Shown here piece by piece: positions 6,634 to 7,419 of a stretch of 7,419 nt of DNA (its first letter is position 1; each line of letters opens with the position of its first letter). This stretch comes from Candidatus Fermentibacteraceae bacterium (lineage in GTDB: Bacteria > Fermentibacterota > Fermentibacteria > Fermentibacterales > JCC-6), in the NCBI GenBank assembly GCA_029932015.1, contig JAOZQW010000039.1:4546-11964 (forward strand). Reading direction: 5' to 3'. Made by a program: the position numbers and the translations under genes. The notes beneath the pieces were generated by a model. The model did no database searches and was not told the DNA's origin. It saw only the letters and a program-made list of their open reading frames with translations.

Positions 6634-7359
6634 TCATGCCTGGGCGAACATCACCGGCAGGGATATCAGAAGGACCCCGACAAGGAATACCGAGGTGCAG
6701 AGCCGGATACCCCAGCCAGCTTCGCGCCCGTTCAGAGCTGCGAGACCGGTTCCCCACAGGATTATCGAGGCGATTGACGGGAGGTCAATGCTGCTCAGGA
6801 AGCGAAAGAGGAATACATGCATCCTCGAAGGGTCGAGTGTACCGGTCGGTACGAAAACACCGAGGTTCAGCCTGATGGAAGGAGGAAGTTTGAAGAGGAC
6901 CACGATCACCACAAGGAGGGTTCCGATAAGCATATAGGCTCCCTGCGAGAGCAGTGCAGAGGATGCATAATCCACCACTCTGCCGACTTTCCTTCCCTCC
7001 ACCGCGTAGGCAATGCCGAATGCGGCAAGCCCGGCCACGAGAGCGAGGATACCGCGCTCCACGACCCTGGCCACAGGAAGGCTCTGGGAGATGCCCTCCA
7101 TCTCTTCAAGCTCGACCGCGATGAGACTGTCCGCCGCAGCGGGTGTCATCCCCTCTCCCAGAAGTTCGGGCGTCCGCTCCGCTTCCCATTCCGCCGAAAG
7201 TTCCTCCCAGTTGAGAAAGAGGGACGGGACCAGACCGGTGAGGGCAATTACGAGTATGGTCGCCCCCAGAGCCAGGCCGGCACTTCTGGGTTCGCGGAGG
7301 GTCATGTAGGATGGGACCGTCCGCCAGAACTGTGTGAATACCGCCAGAATGCTCAGCAT
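6634..7359 (-). CDS. Yip1-domain-like integral membrane protein
   Basis: 241 residues. The ATG at 7359 has a strong ribosome binding site, GGAGGGGG, seven bases upstream. About five hydrophobic segments are seen: 28-48, 103-120, 137-157, 195-210 and 216-237. A charged, acidic loop lies between the first two (about 51-100, rich in Glu). The pattern FWRTV near the N-terminus, YASSALLSQGAYMLIG (131-146) and a late SSIDLPSIASIILWGTGLAA (189-208) followed by a last helix fits the bacterial Yip1 family. Its eukaryotic members act in vesicle traffic, but the bacterial role is unknown. In bacteria such genes often sit beside export pumps and TolC, as here. The call rests on topology and pattern, so an unrelated membrane family remains possible. 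Confidence 0.65.
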   Translation of the reverse strand: MLSILAVFTQFWRTVPSYMTLREPRSAGLALGATILVIALTGLVPSLFLNWEELSAEWEAERTPELLGEGMTPAAADSLIAVELEEMEGISQSLPVARVVERGILALVAGLAAFGIAYAVEGRKVGRVVDYASSALLSQGAYMLIGTLLVVIVVLFKLPPSIRLNLGVFVPTGTLDPSRMHVFLFRFLSSIDLPSIASIILWGTGLAALNGREAGWGIRLCTSVFLVGVLLISLPVMFAQA

Positions 7360-7377
7360 GTAGTTTCCCCCTCCGGG
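7360..7377 (-). promoter_or_regulatory. Strong ribosome binding site of the Yip1-type gene
   Basis: Read on the minus strand, GGAGGGGG is followed by AAACTAC and then ATG. The good match and seven-base spacing fix the start at 7359. Confidence 0.75.
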
Positions 7378-7385
7378 ATCACCGT

Positions 7386-7419
7386 TTACAACTCGCCCCT
7401 ATGCAGGATGGCTTTCCTG
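7386..7419 (-). CDS. Possible C-terminal tail of an upstream gene, cut by the window edge
   Basis: One minus-strand frame entering from the right edge reads KAILHRGEL and then TAA, ending 26 bases before the Yip1-type start. That spacing would suit an operon with the Yip1 and TolC genes. The other two frames also stop nearby, so the choice of frame is uncertain. Eleven codons give no functional clue. An export pump or adaptor gene is what the context would predict. Confidence 0.25.
   Translation of the reverse strand, partial: RKAILHRGEL

Noticed and set aside
6428..6937. Plus-strand open frame of 169 codons spanning the TolC-Yip1 spacer
   Set aside because: Its first part covers untranslated spacer and the rest is antisense to the Yip1-type gene. 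The product is Arg/Ser-rich without hydrophobic or domain structure, and I see no convincing ribosome binding site.

Overview
This 7.4-kb window is gene-dense, and every gene I can support lies on the minus strand, so transcription runs from the right edge to the left. In transcription order it holds: a possible gene tail (7386-7419); a Yip1-type membrane protein (6634-7359); a TolC-type outer-membrane efflux channel (5129-6424); a membrane-bound GGDEF diguanylate cyclase (3881-4963); a DsrE-family protein (3531-3884); a large membrane protein fused to a spermidine-synthase-like domain (924-3434); and the first 302 residues of a secreted protein that runs off the left edge (1-907). No tRNA, rRNA, CRISPR array, insertion sequence or plus-strand gene was found.

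Organism: the TolC-type channel and signal peptides point to a two-membrane (Gram-negative-type) bacterium. GC looks to be a little above 50%, and AGG/AGA dominate among arginine codons, as seen while translating the left-edge gene. These traits and the gene mix (Yip1 next to TolC, a giant fused spermidine-synthase-like protein, secreted proteins of unknown family) would fit an uncultured lineage of the FCB/Fermentibacterota type. That is a guess from general impression, not a taxonomic assignment.

Layout: the right third is an envelope/export block. Yip1 and TolC genes often accompany ABC or RND export systems, whose pump and adaptor would have to lie beyond the right edge. The middle is a signalling pair: the cyclase gene overlaps the DsrE gene by four bases (ATGA), so the two are almost certainly co-translated. 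The cyclase has an intact I-site, a GGEEF active site and a periplasmic helical domain with a NarX/PilJ-like signature. The left half is a second pair: the fused membrane/aminopropyltransferase-like gene, apparently with its own promoter, followed 16 bases later by the secreted protein gene with a strong ribosome binding site.

The points most worth following are: the cyclase-DsrE pair with a possible nitrate- or redox-type sensor; the substituted active-site loop, internal duplication and C-terminal extension of the fused protein; the 8-base C tract at its domain junction; and the unrecognised barrel-like secreted protein beside it. None of these by itself proves a new system.
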